Origin: Jatrophihabitans_A sp035248685
GTDB taxonomy: Bacteria; Actinomycetota; Actinomycetes; Mycobacteriales; Jatrophihabitantaceae
DNA length: 64,000 nucleotides
Direction of reading: 5' to 3'
Assembly (NCBI GenBank): GCA_035248685.1
Contig: DATFHF010000027.1
Span: 186,001-250,000, forward strand
Under the pieces are notes generated by a model. That model made no database searches, was not told the origin of the DNA, and was given only the letters and a program-made list of their open reading frames with translations. This document shows positions 35,909-45,607 of this stretch, in pieces (the stretch's first letter is position 1; each line of letters opens with the position of its first letter). Position numbers and translations under genes: made by a program.

Positions 35909-37186
35909 TCAGAGCAGGCCGGCGGACCGCATGCCGGACAAGGTCGGCGCGACCACAGCGGACGGTTCGAGCAGATCTGAGACGGCATCCAGCGTCTTCA
36001 GTCCCTCCCCGGTGTTGTAGATAACCGTCTCCTGGCTGGGGTCGAGCCGGCCCGAGTCGACCAGCTTTCGCAACACCGCGGTGGTCACTCCGCCGGCCGT
36101 TTCGGCGAATACACCGGTGGTCTCGGCAAGCAACTGGATGCCGGCCCGGATTTCCGCATCGGTCACCTGCGCCATCGAACCGCCGGTCTCGCGCACTGCG
36201 TCCAGGGCGTACGGTCCGTCCGCCGGATTGCCGATATTGAGCGACTTGGCGATGCCGGTGGGCTTGACCGGACGCACCGTCTGTTCGCCCGCCTCGAAGG
36301 CGGTTGCGATCGGCGCGCAGCCGCTGGATTGGGCGCCGAACAATCGGTAGTCGGTCGGTGTCACCAGGCCGATCTGACCCAGTTCCTTGAACGCCTTGTG
36401 CACCTTCGTGAGCAACGAACCGGAGGCCATCGGCGCCACCACTTGCTGCGGCAGCCGCCAGCCCAACTGCTCGGCAACCTCGAACCCGAGCGTCTTGGAT
36501 CCCTCGGCATAGTAGGGACGAACGTTGACGTTGACGAAGGCGGTCGAGGCGAACTCGTCGGTCTCGGCCAGCTCGCTGCAGAGCCGGTTGACGTCGTCGT
36601 AGGAGCCGTCGATGGCCACCAGCGTCCCGGCGTAGACCGCGGTCTGGCTGATCTTGGCAGGTTCCAGATCCGACGGGACGAAGACGATCGACTCCATGCC
36701 GATCCTGGCCGCGTGTGCGGCCACCGAGTTGGCCAGGTTTCCCGTTGAAGCGCAGGCAATCCGGCTGAATCCCAGCTCGCGGGCAGCCGTGATGGCAACC
36801 GAGACCACCCGATCCTTGAAGGAGTGGGTGGGATTGGCCGAATCGTCCTTGACCCAGAGCGGTGCGGTGAAACCGAGCCGGTCGGCCAATCGATCGGCCC
36901 GGATCAGCGGCGTCATGCCGGTGTGCGAGTCGACCCGGGTCAGTTCACTGTGCCCGGCCGGCAACAGGCCGGCATACCGCCAGATCGACTGCGGGCCGGC
37001 GGCGATGGCTGCCCGATCGACCCGGGCCAGCCGGTCGGCGTGGTAGCCGATCTCCAGCGGACCGAAGCATTCGAAGCAGGCGTGCTGGGCACCGAGCGGG
37101 AATTGCGCTCCGCAGTTGCGGCAAACCAAGGCCGAGGCCGGGTTTTCTATTGCCGAACGCGACGGGTGGTGGATGGTTGCGGTCAT
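35909..37186 (-). CDS. thrC: Threonine synthase
   Basis: PLP enzyme converting O-phosphohomoserine to threonine, 425 residues. An N-terminal zinc-ribbon-like segment, CRNCGAQFPLGAQHACFECF (C-X2-C and C-X2-C), precedes the PLP lysine motif PTHSFKDRVVSVA, a phosphate-binding CASTGNLANSVAA loop and the MASGSLLTK segment. Ribosome site GGAGAGGA upstream of the ATG. Unlike the common hom-thrC-thrB operon, no other threonine gene is adjacent. Confidence 0.95.
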   Translation of the reverse strand: MTATIHHPSRSAIENPASALVCRNCGAQFPLGAQHACFECFGPLEIGYHADRLARVDRAAIAAGPQSIWRYAGLLPAGHSELTRVDSHTGMTPLIRADRLADRLGFTAPLWVKDDSANPTHSFKDRVVSVAITAARELGFSRIACASTGNLANSVAAHAARIGMESIVFVPSDLEPAKISQTAVYAGTLVAIDGSYDDVNRLCSELAETDEFASTAFVNVNVRPYYAEGSKTLGFEVAEQLGWRLPQQVVAPMASGSLLTKVHKAFKELGQIGLVTPTDYRLFGAQSSGCAPIATAFEAGEQTVRPVKPTGIAKSLNIGNPADGPYALDAVRETGGSMAQVTDAEIRAGIQLLAETTGVFAETAGGVTTAVLRKLVDSGRLDPSQETVIYNTGEGLKTLDAVSDLLEPSAVVAPTLSGMRSAGLL

Positions 37187-37383
37187 AGCGAGGTCCTCTC
37201 CTCATCTTTCCCGCGCGCCGCACTGTGCCGCGCCGGGCCGGAGTTGGCACCTGGTCGGATCGCCGAGGTCCGCTACCTGGTAGTAGCTACCGCGCGATCG
37301 CGATGGGTTGCCGGGGCTTCATCGGGCCGTTCCCTCTGCCCCTCTGGATGAGCGAATCTATGAAGTTGTCACGTCGAGCAGGC

Positions 37384-37938
37384 TCAACTGTAGTCGCTGG
37401 TCAGAACTACCACGATAGGGCCTGCGGGTAGGCCGTCGAATTTAGGTTTCACCCTTTTGATCGCCGGAAATTCTCGTTGCAGCTGCTCGGCGGCCGCCTG
37501 CGCGCCGGCGACGTCCGGGTCGTAGTAGACCGCGGTGGACAGGATCGAACCGTCGAAGGTGCTGGTGTCGGTGACCGTCCAGCCGCCGGCGCGGAATCGA
37601 TCCGCCGCGGTCGCCGCGCTGACCTGGCTGGTGTTGTTCAGCACCACCAGTGGTAGCCGACCACTGCCGGCCGGCGAGGAGGTCGAGCCGACCTGGCCCT
37701 CGGTCGGCGTCGGGGTTGCCGAGCCGGAGCCGGAATGGCCACTGCCGGTGCCGTGCGATTGCACCCCGGACGGGTTGGCGGTCACGCTTTGCGAAGCCCG
37801 GCCGGCATTCCGGCCGTTCGGGTGATTCAGCGCGGTGACCGCCAGGACGGCTACCGCTACCCCGACCACCACGAGCACCATGCCCAGGATCGGTTCGAGT
37901 CGCCGGCGAGGACCGGTAGGCGGCGCGCTGTGGGCCAT
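37384..37938 (-). CDS. LytR C-terminal domain (LytR_C) membrane protein
   Basis: A 184-residue single-pass membrane protein. There is a short cytoplasmic start, a transmembrane helix at ~19-37 (GMVLVVVGVAVAVLAV), a Ser/Gly/Thr-rich extracellular linker (~45-95) and a LytR_C domain (LPLVVLNNTSQ, FRAGGWTVTDTSTFDG, then VYYDPDVAGAQAAAEQL). This domain usually sits at the C-terminus of cell-wall LCP enzymes; here it is free-standing, common in actinobacteria. It lies 18 bp after the DUF3263 gene, with which it is co-transcribed. Confidence 0.9.
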   Translation of the reverse strand: MAHSAPPTGPRRRLEPILGMVLVVVGVAVAVLAVTALNHPNGRNAGRASQSVTANPSGVQSHGTGSGHSGSGSATPTPTEGQVGSTSSPAGSGRLPLVVLNNTSQVSAATAADRFRAGGWTVTDTSTFDGSILSTAVYYDPDVAGAQAAAEQLQREFPAIKRVKPKFDGLPAGPIVVVLTSDYS

Positions 37939-37956
37939 AGTCGGACAGCGTAGAAG

Positions 37957-38301
37957 TTAGACCTCGATGCCTAACCGGCGGGCTGAGCGTTGCCGCTGCC
38001 GGCTTGCCCGCAGGCGGCGCAACCGCTTGACCAGCATGGGATCGGCGGCCAGCGCCTCGGGCGTGTCGATCAGGCTGTTGAGTACCTGGTAGTAGCGGGT
38101 CGCGGACATGTCGAACAGTTCACGGATGGCTTGCTCCTTGGCGCCCGCGTACTTCCACCACTGGCGCTCGAAGGCCAGGATTTCGCGATCACGCCGGTTC
38201 AGTCCGGCACCGCTGGCAGCACCGGCGCCGTCGGTCAGGCTCGCGGCGTCGGTTTGTCCCGGCGCGTCGTCGGGCGCCGGGACGCTGGCGGGGGACTCCA
38301 T
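37957..38301 (-). CDS. DUF3263 domain protein
   Basis: A 114-residue protein with an acidic, Ala/Asp-rich first 34 residues. A conserved DUF3263 helical core follows (LNRRDREILAFERQWWKYAG, then KEQAIRELFDMSATRYYQVLN), ending in an Arg-rich tail. The core has a helix-turn-helix-like look, so DNA binding is possible. Conserved in actinobacteria next to LytR_C genes. Confidence 0.92.
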   Translation of the reverse strand: MESPASVPAPDDAPGQTDAASLTDGAGAASGAGLNRRDREILAFERQWWKYAGAKEQAIRELFDMSATRYYQVLNSLIDTPEALAADPMLVKRLRRLRASRQRQRSARRLGIEV

Positions 38302-38530
38302 GCGGCCTCCGAATCGAGATGACTACGACAGCAGCGCCAAAGGCAGCGGCGTGCGCACCGAATTGCACCGCTGTCATCGGACGCCGCCATTCAACCATGG
38401 CAATCCGGCGGCACCCGGCAGCCGACGCGTGTCTGGCCGGTGTTAGTGGCGCTGTCCACAACCGGCGGTGCTCGTCCACAAAGTCCGGTCAGCCCGTTTC
38501 GATTGGCGTCCCGGCCGCCAGCATCGAAGC

Positions 38531-38848
38531 ATGCAAGTCCTGGATGGCGCCCGAATCGAGCAACTGGTCCGCGAGCTGGTGGCGGCGGCAGGTCGGGTCG
38601 GTGACCGGCGACAGGTTCTGCGCGCTGCCGCACAGCGCCTGGGCTGGCACTCGCCTGCCGCCACCGCCTTCGAGGCGATGTTGTCGGGCACCCTCGGTCA
38701 GCTCGCCGACGTCGAACGCCGGCTGGACGGCCTGGCCCGGCAACTGCGTGAGCACGCAGAACGAGCGGCGCAGCGAGCCGAGACGGCGGCCCGGATGGCT
38801 CGGACGGCGGTTGCGCTGTCGCGGTCGATGGTGCGGCCGCCGTGGTGA
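38531..38848 (+). CDS. WXG100-like small helical protein
   Basis: A 105-residue helical protein with an ESX/WXG100-like pattern: a first helix, then LGWHSPAATAFEAML (W plus small residues at the turn), and a second amphipathic helix VERRLDGLARQLREHAE. This is typical of type VII-secretion-linked proteins, although no ESX locus is in the window. The ATG at 38531 is chosen because the family-like helix starts here. Its stop overlaps the next gene's GTG (GTGA). Confidence 0.7.
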   Translation: MQVLDGARIEQLVRELVAAAGRVGDRRQVLRAAAQRLGWHSPAATAFEAMLSGTLGQLADVERRLDGLARQLREHAERAAQRAETAARMARTAVALSRSMVRPPW

Positions 38849-40155
38849 GCGGGCCGGCGATCGGCGCCGTCCGGCTTCGCGGAGGCAGCATCACGGTGTT
38901 GCCGCAAGGGTTGGCCGGCTATGCCCGGCTGCTGCGCGACACCGCCGCCGAACTCGCCGGGGCCGTGTCGCCGCTGCTCGGCCGGCTCGACGCCGAGCCG
39001 AGCCTGCTGGCCGCTGCCGTGCTGGATCCGGCCGGCGCATTGCTGATCGCCGAGTTGGTCGCCGGCTGCCTGGTGCTGCTGGCTGCCGGGTACCTGCACT
39101 GCCAGTTGCTCGCGGAATTGCTGCTGGCGGCGGCCGACTCCTACCAGCTGGCCGACCAGCTCGACCGGCGAATGGCGCCGATGCTGCGCGCCGGTGGTCG
39201 GTTGCCCGCCGCCGTACTGGCCGGCCTGCTGCCGGCACCCGGGCACTACCTGCCGGCCGGCCCGCGCGGCGTGCTCACCGCCGATCCCGAGCTGGCCGAC
39301 GTCGCGGTCCGACTGCTGGCCACCGCCACCGGCAGCTGGACGGGCTGGGCCGGACTGGTCGGTGATCCGGCCGGCCTAGCCGGAGCGCTGGCCGGCCTTT
39401 ACCGGGACGGTCCGGCCGAGGTTACCGCCCGTACCGGGCTGGCCACCGACGACCGGCGAGGGCCACCGCGCTCGGTCACCGACCTGGTGCGCGGCCTGGC
39501 GGTACGTGCCGATCAGGACGACGGCGGCGGCCTGATCGACGTCCGGATCCTGGACGGCCCCACCGGCCGGCAGGTGATCGTGGACATCACCGGCACCAGC
39601 GTCTGGAATCTGAATCCGCTGGCCCGGACACCGCAGGCCACCGATGTCGGCACCAACCTGCGCAGCTTGGCCGGTCGGGACTCGATCATGCAGCGCGGCG
39701 TGCTGCAAGCACTCCGGATGGCCGGCGTCGGCCCGAATGATCCGATCATGCTGATCGGGCACAGCCAGGGCGGCATTGTGGCGGCCCGACTGGCCATCGA
39801 CCTGGCGGCCGGCCGGCAGTACCGGGTCACCCACCTGCTGACGGCGGGTGCTCCGATCGGCCTGGCGCGGCTGCCGGACTCCGTCTCGGTGCTGTCGCTG
39901 GAGAACGTCGGTGATCCGGTGCCACAGCTCGACGGCGCCGACAATCCGGATCGGCCGAACTGGCTCACCGCCGGCTTGCCGGCCGGTGCTGACTCAATGC
40001 TGTCCCGGCATTCCATCGACAGCTACCTGGCCGACGCACCCGAGCTGGACCGCTGCCGCGATCCGGCGTTGGACCGATGGCGTGCCGGCGCGGCCGGATT
40101 CCTCGAGGCGAAGACCGTGCGAACCCAGGTATTTCAGGTCCGACGTGGCGACTGA
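38845..40155 (+). CDS. Alpha/beta-hydrolase-like protein paired with WXG100-like gene
   Basis: A 436-residue protein. The N-terminal ~200 residues are Ala/Leu-rich helices (AGCLVLLAAGYLHCQLLAEL is hydrophobic and could be a membrane segment). The C-terminal half holds a lipase-like nucleophile motif GHSQGGIVAARLA near residue 310, with LLTAGAPIGL and SRHSIDSYLAD supplying a possible His. This resembles the PE-PPE/lipase-like hydrolases encoded after WXG100-like genes. Translational coupling (GTGA) suggests the two are partners. Substrate unknown. Confidence 0.72.
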   Translation: MSGPAIGAVRLRGGSITVLPQGLAGYARLLRDTAAELAGAVSPLLGRLDAEPSLLAAAVLDPAGALLIAELVAGCLVLLAAGYLHCQLLAELLLAAADSYQLADQLDRRMAPMLRAGGRLPAAVLAGLLPAPGHYLPAGPRGVLTADPELADVAVRLLATATGSWTGWAGLVGDPAGLAGALAGLYRDGPAEVTARTGLATDDRRGPPRSVTDLVRGLAVRADQDDGGGLIDVRILDGPTGRQVIVDITGTSVWNLNPLARTPQATDVGTNLRSLAGRDSIMQRGVLQALRMAGVGPNDPIMLIGHSQGGIVAARLAIDLAAGRQYRVTHLLTAGAPIGLARLPDSVSVLSLENVGDPVPQLDGADNPDRPNWLTAGLPAGADSMLSRHSIDSYLADAPELDRCRDPALDRWRAGAAGFLEAKTVRTQVFQVRRGD

Positions 40156-40208
40156 GACAAGTGATTGAGGAGGTTGCCGAATCGGGTGGCGTGCAGCACG
40201 ATCAGCCA

Positions 40209-41840
40209 ATGCTCGGCTTGATGCAGGACTACCCGCTGACCATCGAATCGATCCTCCGGCATGCCGAGCGCAACTACGGCGCGCGCACGGTCGTCACCCA
40301 ACAGGTCACCGGCCAGGAGCGGATCACCTTTACCGAGTTGGCGATCCGCGCCCGTCAGGTGGCTGGTGTGCTGGACGCGCTGGGTGTCAGCGACGGCGGC
40401 CGGGTCGGATCCTTCGGGTGGAACACCGCCAACCACGCGGCGCTGTACTTCGGCGTTCCGTGCACCGGCCGGGTACTGCACACCCTTAACATCCGGCTGT
40501 TCGCCGACCAGCTGATCTACACCGCCGAGCACGCCGAGGATGAGCTGGTCTTCGTCGACCGGTCACTGCTGCCACTGTTCTCGCAGTACCTGCCCAAGCT
40601 CAGCACAGTGCGTCACATCGTGGTCTTCGACGACGGCGCTCCGCACGAACTGCCCGACGACGCCAGGATCAGCTGGTGGTCGGACGTGGTCGGTGACGAA
40701 CTGGACTTCACCGGCCGGGTGCGGGACGAGAACACCGCCGCGGCCATGTGTTACACCACCGGCACCACCGGCAGCCCCAAGGGCGTGCTGTACTCGCACC
40801 GCTCGACCTACCTGCACTCGCTGATCATCCAAACCCCGGCGACCTTCGCGGTCAGCGATTCCGACATCGCGTGCCCGGTGGTGCCGATGTTCCACGCGAT
40901 GGCCTGGGGCCTGCCCTACGCCGGCGTGATGGCGGGATGCAGCCTGGTGATGCCGGGCCCGGGGATGACTCCGGCTGCGCTGCTGGACCTCATCGAAGCC
41001 GAACGGGTGACCATTACCGCCGGCGTGCCGACCATCTGGATGGGCATGCTGCCGTTGCTGGCCGGCCGCGACCTGTCGTCCGTCCGACAAGTCATCTGCG
41101 GCGGGTCCGCGGTGCCGAAGATGCTGTCGGAAAGTTGGCGCGCGGCAACCGGGCGGCCGATCACCCAGGCCTGGGGAATGACCGAGCTGTCGCCGCTGGG
41201 CACGGTTTGCACGCTGCGTTCGGAGTTCGACGACCTGGACGAGGACGCCAAGGCCGATATCCGAGCCACCGCCGGGCGATCACCGGTCGGGGTGGAAATG
41301 CGGATCGTCGACCCGCAGACCCGCGCCGAATTGCCCTGGGACAACCAGGCAGTCGGCGAGCTGGAGACCCGGGGGCCGTGGATCGCCCGCCAGTACTACC
41401 GCACCGACGAGCCCGGTGAGCAGTTCTCACCGGACGGCTGGCTGCGCACCGGCGATGTCGCCGCGATCTCCGAGCTGGGCTACCTACGCCTGGTGGACCG
41501 CACCAAGGATCTGGTGAAGTCCGGTGGCGAATGGATCTCCTCGGTGGAATTGGAGAACCAGATCATGGCCCATCCGGCGGTCGCCGAAGCGGCCGTCATC
41601 GCGCTGCCGCACCCCCGCTGGATGGAACGTCCGTTTGCCTGCGTGGTGATCCGGGAGGGACACACGCTCGACAAGGACGAGCTGATGCAGTTCCTGTCCG
41701 AACGGGTCGAGCGATGGGGCCTGCCGGACGACCTGGTGTTCATCGACGAGATTCCCAAGACCAGTGTCGGCAAGTTCTCCAAGCGGACGCTGCGTGAGCG
41801 CTTCGCCGGCCGCCAGCTGGCTGATCCCGTCGAGGATTGA
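40209..41840 (+). CDS. Long-chain fatty-acid--CoA ligase (FadD-like)
   Basis: AMP-forming acyl-CoA synthetase, 543 residues. It has the P-loop-like YTTGTTGSPKGVLYSH, the gate motif QAWGMTELSPLG, GWLRTGDVAAISELGYL and the catalytic lysine region IPKTSVGKFSKRTLRE. The ATG at 40209 is chosen because fatty-acyl ligases of this type begin MxxxMQDxPLTI; upstream in-frame GTGs at 40161 and 40191 are alternatives. Activates medium or long fatty acids; exact chain length cannot be read. No link to the enediyne operon is evident. Confidence 0.92.
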   Translation: MLGLMQDYPLTIESILRHAERNYGARTVVTQQVTGQERITFTELAIRARQVAGVLDALGVSDGGRVGSFGWNTANHAALYFGVPCTGRVLHTLNIRLFADQLIYTAEHAEDELVFVDRSLLPLFSQYLPKLSTVRHIVVFDDGAPHELPDDARISWWSDVVGDELDFTGRVRDENTAAAMCYTTGTTGSPKGVLYSHRSTYLHSLIIQTPATFAVSDSDIACPVVPMFHAMAWGLPYAGVMAGCSLVMPGPGMTPAALLDLIEAERVTITAGVPTIWMGMLPLLAGRDLSSVRQVICGGSAVPKMLSESWRAATGRPITQAWGMTELSPLGTVCTLRSEFDDLDEDAKADIRATAGRSPVGVEMRIVDPQTRAELPWDNQAVGELETRGPWIARQYYRTDEPGEQFSPDGWLRTGDVAAISELGYLRLVDRTKDLVKSGGEWISSVELENQIMAHPAVAEAAVIALPHPRWMERPFACVVIREGHTLDKDELMQFLSERVERWGLPDDLVFIDEIPKTSVGKFSKRTLRERFAGRQLADPVED

Positions 41841-41851
41841 CCCGGCTCGAC

Positions 41852-41902
41852 CCGATCGTGCAAGTTTCTCCGGTCCTGAGCCGGAGAAAGTTGCACGATC
41901 GG
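41852..41902. repeat. Palindromic repeat, copy 1 (terminator-like)
   Basis: 22-bp arm CCGATCGTGCAAGTTTCTCC (plus GG) at 41852-41873 and its near-perfect complement at 41881-41902 (one mismatch), with a 7-nt loop, 11 bp after the acyl-CoA ligase stop. A second copy lies at 56081-56133. Likely a dispersed palindromic repeat acting as terminator. Confidence 0.75.
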
Positions 41903-42159
41903 CTGATGTTAGGCCGGGCGCCGGACGATAGGCATGTTGTGACACACCGTAACCAACGCGGCTTGCACCGAAGACGCCGCGTAATACCGGTGCTGACACG
42001 GCATTCATAGGTAACGATTCGCATACAAGTCGTCGCTAACCGAATACGGAAAGTTACTGTCGCACAGTCCGTGCTGTGACCAGAGTGCCTGGTGTTATTA
42101 ATGTTGCCGAGCACCACGAACCGCCGAGCCACGAACTGCCGATCCAAGGACTACCGAAC

Positions 42160-45100
42160 ATGCACCAGGCCAGCCCCGTCCCGCACGCCCGCTTGCCACA
42201 GCGCATCGCCGTCGTCCCGATCGCGGTGGCCGTGGCGGCCTTGGCCCTGGTGCTGCCCGCCGTACCCGCCCACGCGGTAGACGCCAGCCCGATCGGCTCC
42301 TTCGACTCGGCGGCCCTGGCCGCCGACGGCTCGGTCGCGCTCGCCGGCTGGACCGCGGACCCGGATTCGGCCAAGACCTCGCTCCGAGTCGACCTGACCG
42401 ACAACGGCCTGGCCCGTACCTCGCTGATCGCCAACGTCTCCCGGCCGGATGTCGCCGCCGCGCATCCGAACTTCGGGGCGGCGCACGGCTTCGTCTTGCG
42501 GTTGGCGGTGGGCGACGGAACCCACCAGTTCTGCGTGGTCGCTGAGAACTTCGGGCCCGGGCCCGACCCGTCCCTGGGCTGTCGCACGCTGGCGGTGCAC
42601 AACAACCCGACCGGCACGATGAGCGCGGCGGTGGTCAGCGGCAACACCGCCACCTTCACCGGCACCGCCACCGACGTCAACAGCAGCGCACCGGTGGTAG
42701 TCAGCGGCTACGTCGACGGCAAGCACACGCTCGACACCACCGCCTCGAACAGCGGCCACGGCTACTCAATCGCGGTGCCGGTCGGCGAAGGCAGCCACTC
42801 GGTGTGCCTGTATGCCATCAACCTCGGCCTGGGCAATAACACCCGGCTCGGCTGCCAAACCCTGCTGATCCGCAATAACCCGCTCGGCGCACTGGAAACG
42901 GCCGGGCAGGTGCCGGCCGGCGTGCAGGTCAGCGGCTACGCGATCGACCTCAACACCACCGCCTCGATCTCGGTGTGGGCCTTCGTGGACGGCAAATACG
43001 CCGCCCGCAGCGTGGCCTCGATCAGCCGACCGGACCTGGCCACCAAGTACCCCGGCGCCGGCATCGACCACGGCTACTCGATGCTGCTGACCCCGAGCGC
43101 CGGCAGCCACCAGGTGTGCCTGTGGGCGATCAACACCGGGCCGGGCAGCAACGTCCAACTCGGTTGCCGCACGATCACCATGCAGAACAACCCGATCGGC
43201 CGGCTGGAGTCGGCGATCCAGCTGCCCGCCGGCGTGCAGGTGACCGGCTGGGCACTCGATCTCAACAGCCTGGATCCGGTCACCGTGAACCTCACCCTGG
43301 ACGGCCACCCGGCGGGCTCGGTACCGGCTGCGGTGACCCGGCCGGACCTGGCTGCGTACTACCCGAACGCCGGCCTGGACCACGGCCTGTCCAGCACCCT
43401 GGACGTGCCGGCCGGCAGCCACCGGATCTGCGCCGGTGCCAGCAACATCGGCCCGGGCGCGAACAGCACGCTGAACTGCGTCAGCGTCACGGTGCGCAAT
43501 AACCCGACCGGCATGCTGGACGGCGCCACCCAGGTGCCGGGCGGCCTCCAGCTGCGCGGCTGGGCGCTGGACCTCAACGCGGCCGCACCGGTCAGCGTTT
43601 TCCTCTACGTCGACGGCCATTACGTGAACCGGACCAGCGCGGCGCTGGCCCGTACCGACCTGCTCGCGCACTACCCGACGGTGGGCGACGCCCATGGCTA
43701 CTCGCTGATCGTCCCGGTCGGGCCCGGCCGGCACACCGTGTGCGCCTGGGCGATCAACATCGGGGCCGGCGTCAACACGCTGCTGGCCTGCCGTACCGCG
43801 AACCTGCGCGATCTGCCGCTGGGCAACCTGGACAGCGTCCAGCAGACACCCGGCGGCGTGCTGGTCACCGGCTGGGCGATGGACAGTTACCTCACCAGCC
43901 CGATCACCGTGCGGATCTACGTCGACGGCCGGCTGTCCGCGATCGGCACCGCGAACCAGGCCCGCTCAGATCTGGCGGCGCTGTACCCCAATATGGGCCC
44001 GGCGCACGGCTACTCGATCACGGCGCCGATCCCGGTGGGCAAGCACACGCTGTGCGGCTATGCCATCAACCCCCGGCACGCCACCAACCTCGGCATTCGC
44101 TGCCTGTCGGTTACCCGGCTGGCAAACCCGGTCGGCTCGTCGGCGATGATCGCACGCTCCGGCATCACCGACACCATCACGGTGTCCGGCTGGGCGCTGG
44201 ACCCGGACACCACGGCGCCGATCCAGCTGCACGTGACCAGTGACGGCGTGGACGTCCAGACCGTGACCGCCAACCTGGGGACGACCGCCGCCGCCCAGTC
44301 CTGGCCGCTGTACGGGGTGGCGCACGGCTATTCGGCCGGCGTCACGCTGGATTCCGGTGAGCACACGGTCTGCGTCATCGCCTACAACGTGGGCACCGGC
44401 GCCAACACCCGGCTGGGCTGCACCCTGATCCTCACTTCCGGCGAGGGGGCGCCGGCCGCACCGGTGGCTCCAACCGCCTGGCCCGGCAGCAAGACGGTCG
44501 CGCTCGGCTGGACCGCCCCGCGCTCAGACAACGCCCCGATCACCAAGTACTTGATCACGATCGTCCAGCGGGGCACCGTGATCACGGTGGCCGGCAGCGC
44601 CACCGGCGCCACCGTGGGCAGCCTCACCAACGGCGTGCACTACACGTTCAGCATTCGGGCGGTGAACTCCATCGGCGTCGGATCTGCCGTGTTGACCGGG
44701 GCAATCCCGACCAACATTCCGCCGCAGGTGACACCGGCACCGGTGTCCACCAGCCACTATCTGCGCAACCTGACCGGTAACCTGGCCAGCGACGCGGCGC
44801 TGATGCGAACCATGGGCGCCGTCGATGCCAGCTACAACCCGTCCGGACACAGCTACCTGGTGCTGCTCCAGATCGGCGGCCAGGACGAGCTCGACCACGG
44901 CGCGGTGCTGTCGGCCACCTCCCGCTTCGTCAGCTATGCCGCGGTGGTCAACGCGATGAAGGCCTACCTGGACGGTTACGCCACCCGGCAACGTCCCTAT
45001 GCGCCGTTGACGCTGGCGATCGGCACCAACAACGACATGGACGTCAGCGCCTCGGCCGGCATCTCCTGGGCCCGCAACGTGGTGGGCCCGGTGGTCAGCT

Positions 45101-45600
45101 ACGCAGCAGCGCACCACCCGGGAGTGATCATCGCCGGTGCTAATGACATGGAGCCGGGGTTCTCGGCCACCGTGAGCCAAACCCGGAACTGGTTGGCCGG
45201 CTACCTGTCCGCGACCGGGGCGCCGTTCGTCTTCAACGGCTCGGCCGACGGCTGCTCGACCACGGTGGCCAGCGGCTGGTGCAACAACGGCTGGCGGATG
45301 AGCGACCTGCAATGGTTGTCCGGCGGCGCGGCGCCGACTCGGACGATCAGCCTGCCGCAGATCTACAACTACGCCATGCCCCTTCAGTGGAAGTACATCT
45401 CGCTCACCGGTACCAGCGCCGGCCGGCCGAAGATCTACTTCGGCGGCCCGCTCACCGAGTTCACCGCCTGCTCACAGGCCGGCTCCTGCGGCAGCATCTC
45501 CAACGTCGATGCCTGGAGTCGGCTCTGGACGGCAATTTCCTCCAGCCCGGCCACCCGGCAATTCCAGATGCCGCACGGCACCGATCTACGGATCAACTGA
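42160..45600 (+). CDS. Large secreted repeat protein with FN3 and unidentified C-terminal domain
   Basis: A 1146-residue protein. A signal peptide (residues 1-38, PAVPAHA cleavage) is followed by about seven repeats of ~100 residues (about 42-765). The repeats share VTGWALDLN, VDG, HGYS, AINxGxGxN and a Cys pair (VC, then LGC). Next come an FN3-like domain (~767-853, TVALGWTAPRSDNAPITKY) and a ~285-residue C-terminal domain with a TIM-barrel-like look (YLVLLQIGGQDEL, LTLAIGTNNDMDV, VIIAGANDMEPG). The ATG at 42160 has AAGGA upstream. The repeats are likely cell-surface modules; the C-terminal domain resembles glycoside hydrolases only in rhythm, and I do not assign it. Confidence 0.8.
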   Translation: MHQASPVPHARLPQRIAVVPIAVAVAALALVLPAVPAHAVDASPIGSFDSAALAADGSVALAGWTADPDSAKTSLRVDLTDNGLARTSLIANVSRPDVAAAHPNFGAAHGFVLRLAVGDGTHQFCVVAENFGPGPDPSLGCRTLAVHNNPTGTMSAAVVSGNTATFTGTATDVNSSAPVVVSGYVDGKHTLDTTASNSGHGYSIAVPVGEGSHSVCLYAINLGLGNNTRLGCQTLLIRNNPLGALETAGQVPAGVQVSGYAIDLNTTASISVWAFVDGKYAARSVASISRPDLATKYPGAGIDHGYSMLLTPSAGSHQVCLWAINTGPGSNVQLGCRTITMQNNPIGRLESAIQLPAGVQVTGWALDLNSLDPVTVNLTLDGHPAGSVPAAVTRPDLAAYYPNAGLDHGLSSTLDVPAGSHRICAGASNIGPGANSTLNCVSVTVRNNPTGMLDGATQVPGGLQLRGWALDLNAAAPVSVFLYVDGHYVNRTSAALARTDLLAHYPTVGDAHGYSLIVPVGPGRHTVCAWAINIGAGVNTLLACRTANLRDLPLGNLDSVQQTPGGVLVTGWAMDSYLTSPITVRIYVDGRLSAIGTANQARSDLAALYPNMGPAHGYSITAPIPVGKHTLCGYAINPRHATNLGIRCLSVTRLANPVGSSAMIARSGITDTITVSGWALDPDTTAPIQLHVTSDGVDVQTVTANLGTTAAAQSWPLYGVAHGYSAGVTLDSGEHTVCVIAYNVGTGANTRLGCTLILTSGEGAPAAPVAPTAWPGSKTVALGWTAPRSDNAPITKYLITIVQRGTVITVAGSATGATVGSLTNGVHYTFSIRAVNSIGVGSAVLTGAIPTNIPPQVTPAPVSTSHYLRNLTGNLASDAALMRTMGAVDASYNPSGHSYLVLLQIGGQDELDHGAVLSATSRFVSYAAVVNAMKAYLDGYATRQRPYAPLTLAIGTNNDMDVSASAGISWARNVVGPVVSYAAAHHPGVIIAGANDMEPGFSATVSQTRNWLAGYLSATGAPFVFNGSADGCSTTVASGWCNNGWRMSDLQWLSGGAAPTRTISLPQIYNYAMPLQWKYISLTGTSAGRPKIYFGGPLTEFTACSQAGSCGSISNVDAWSRLWTAISSSPATRQFQMPHGTDLRIN

Positions 45601-45607
45601 GGTGAGC

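Noticed and set aside
41903..42159. Possible ydaO (c-di-AMP) riboswitch before the large secreted protein
   Set aside because: The conserved ydaO core segments are not visible in this leader.
42160..45600. CRISPR-like or DNA tandem repeat array
   Set aside because: The repeats are ~300-bp coding units of one protein with diverged DNA sequence, so they are protein domain repeats.
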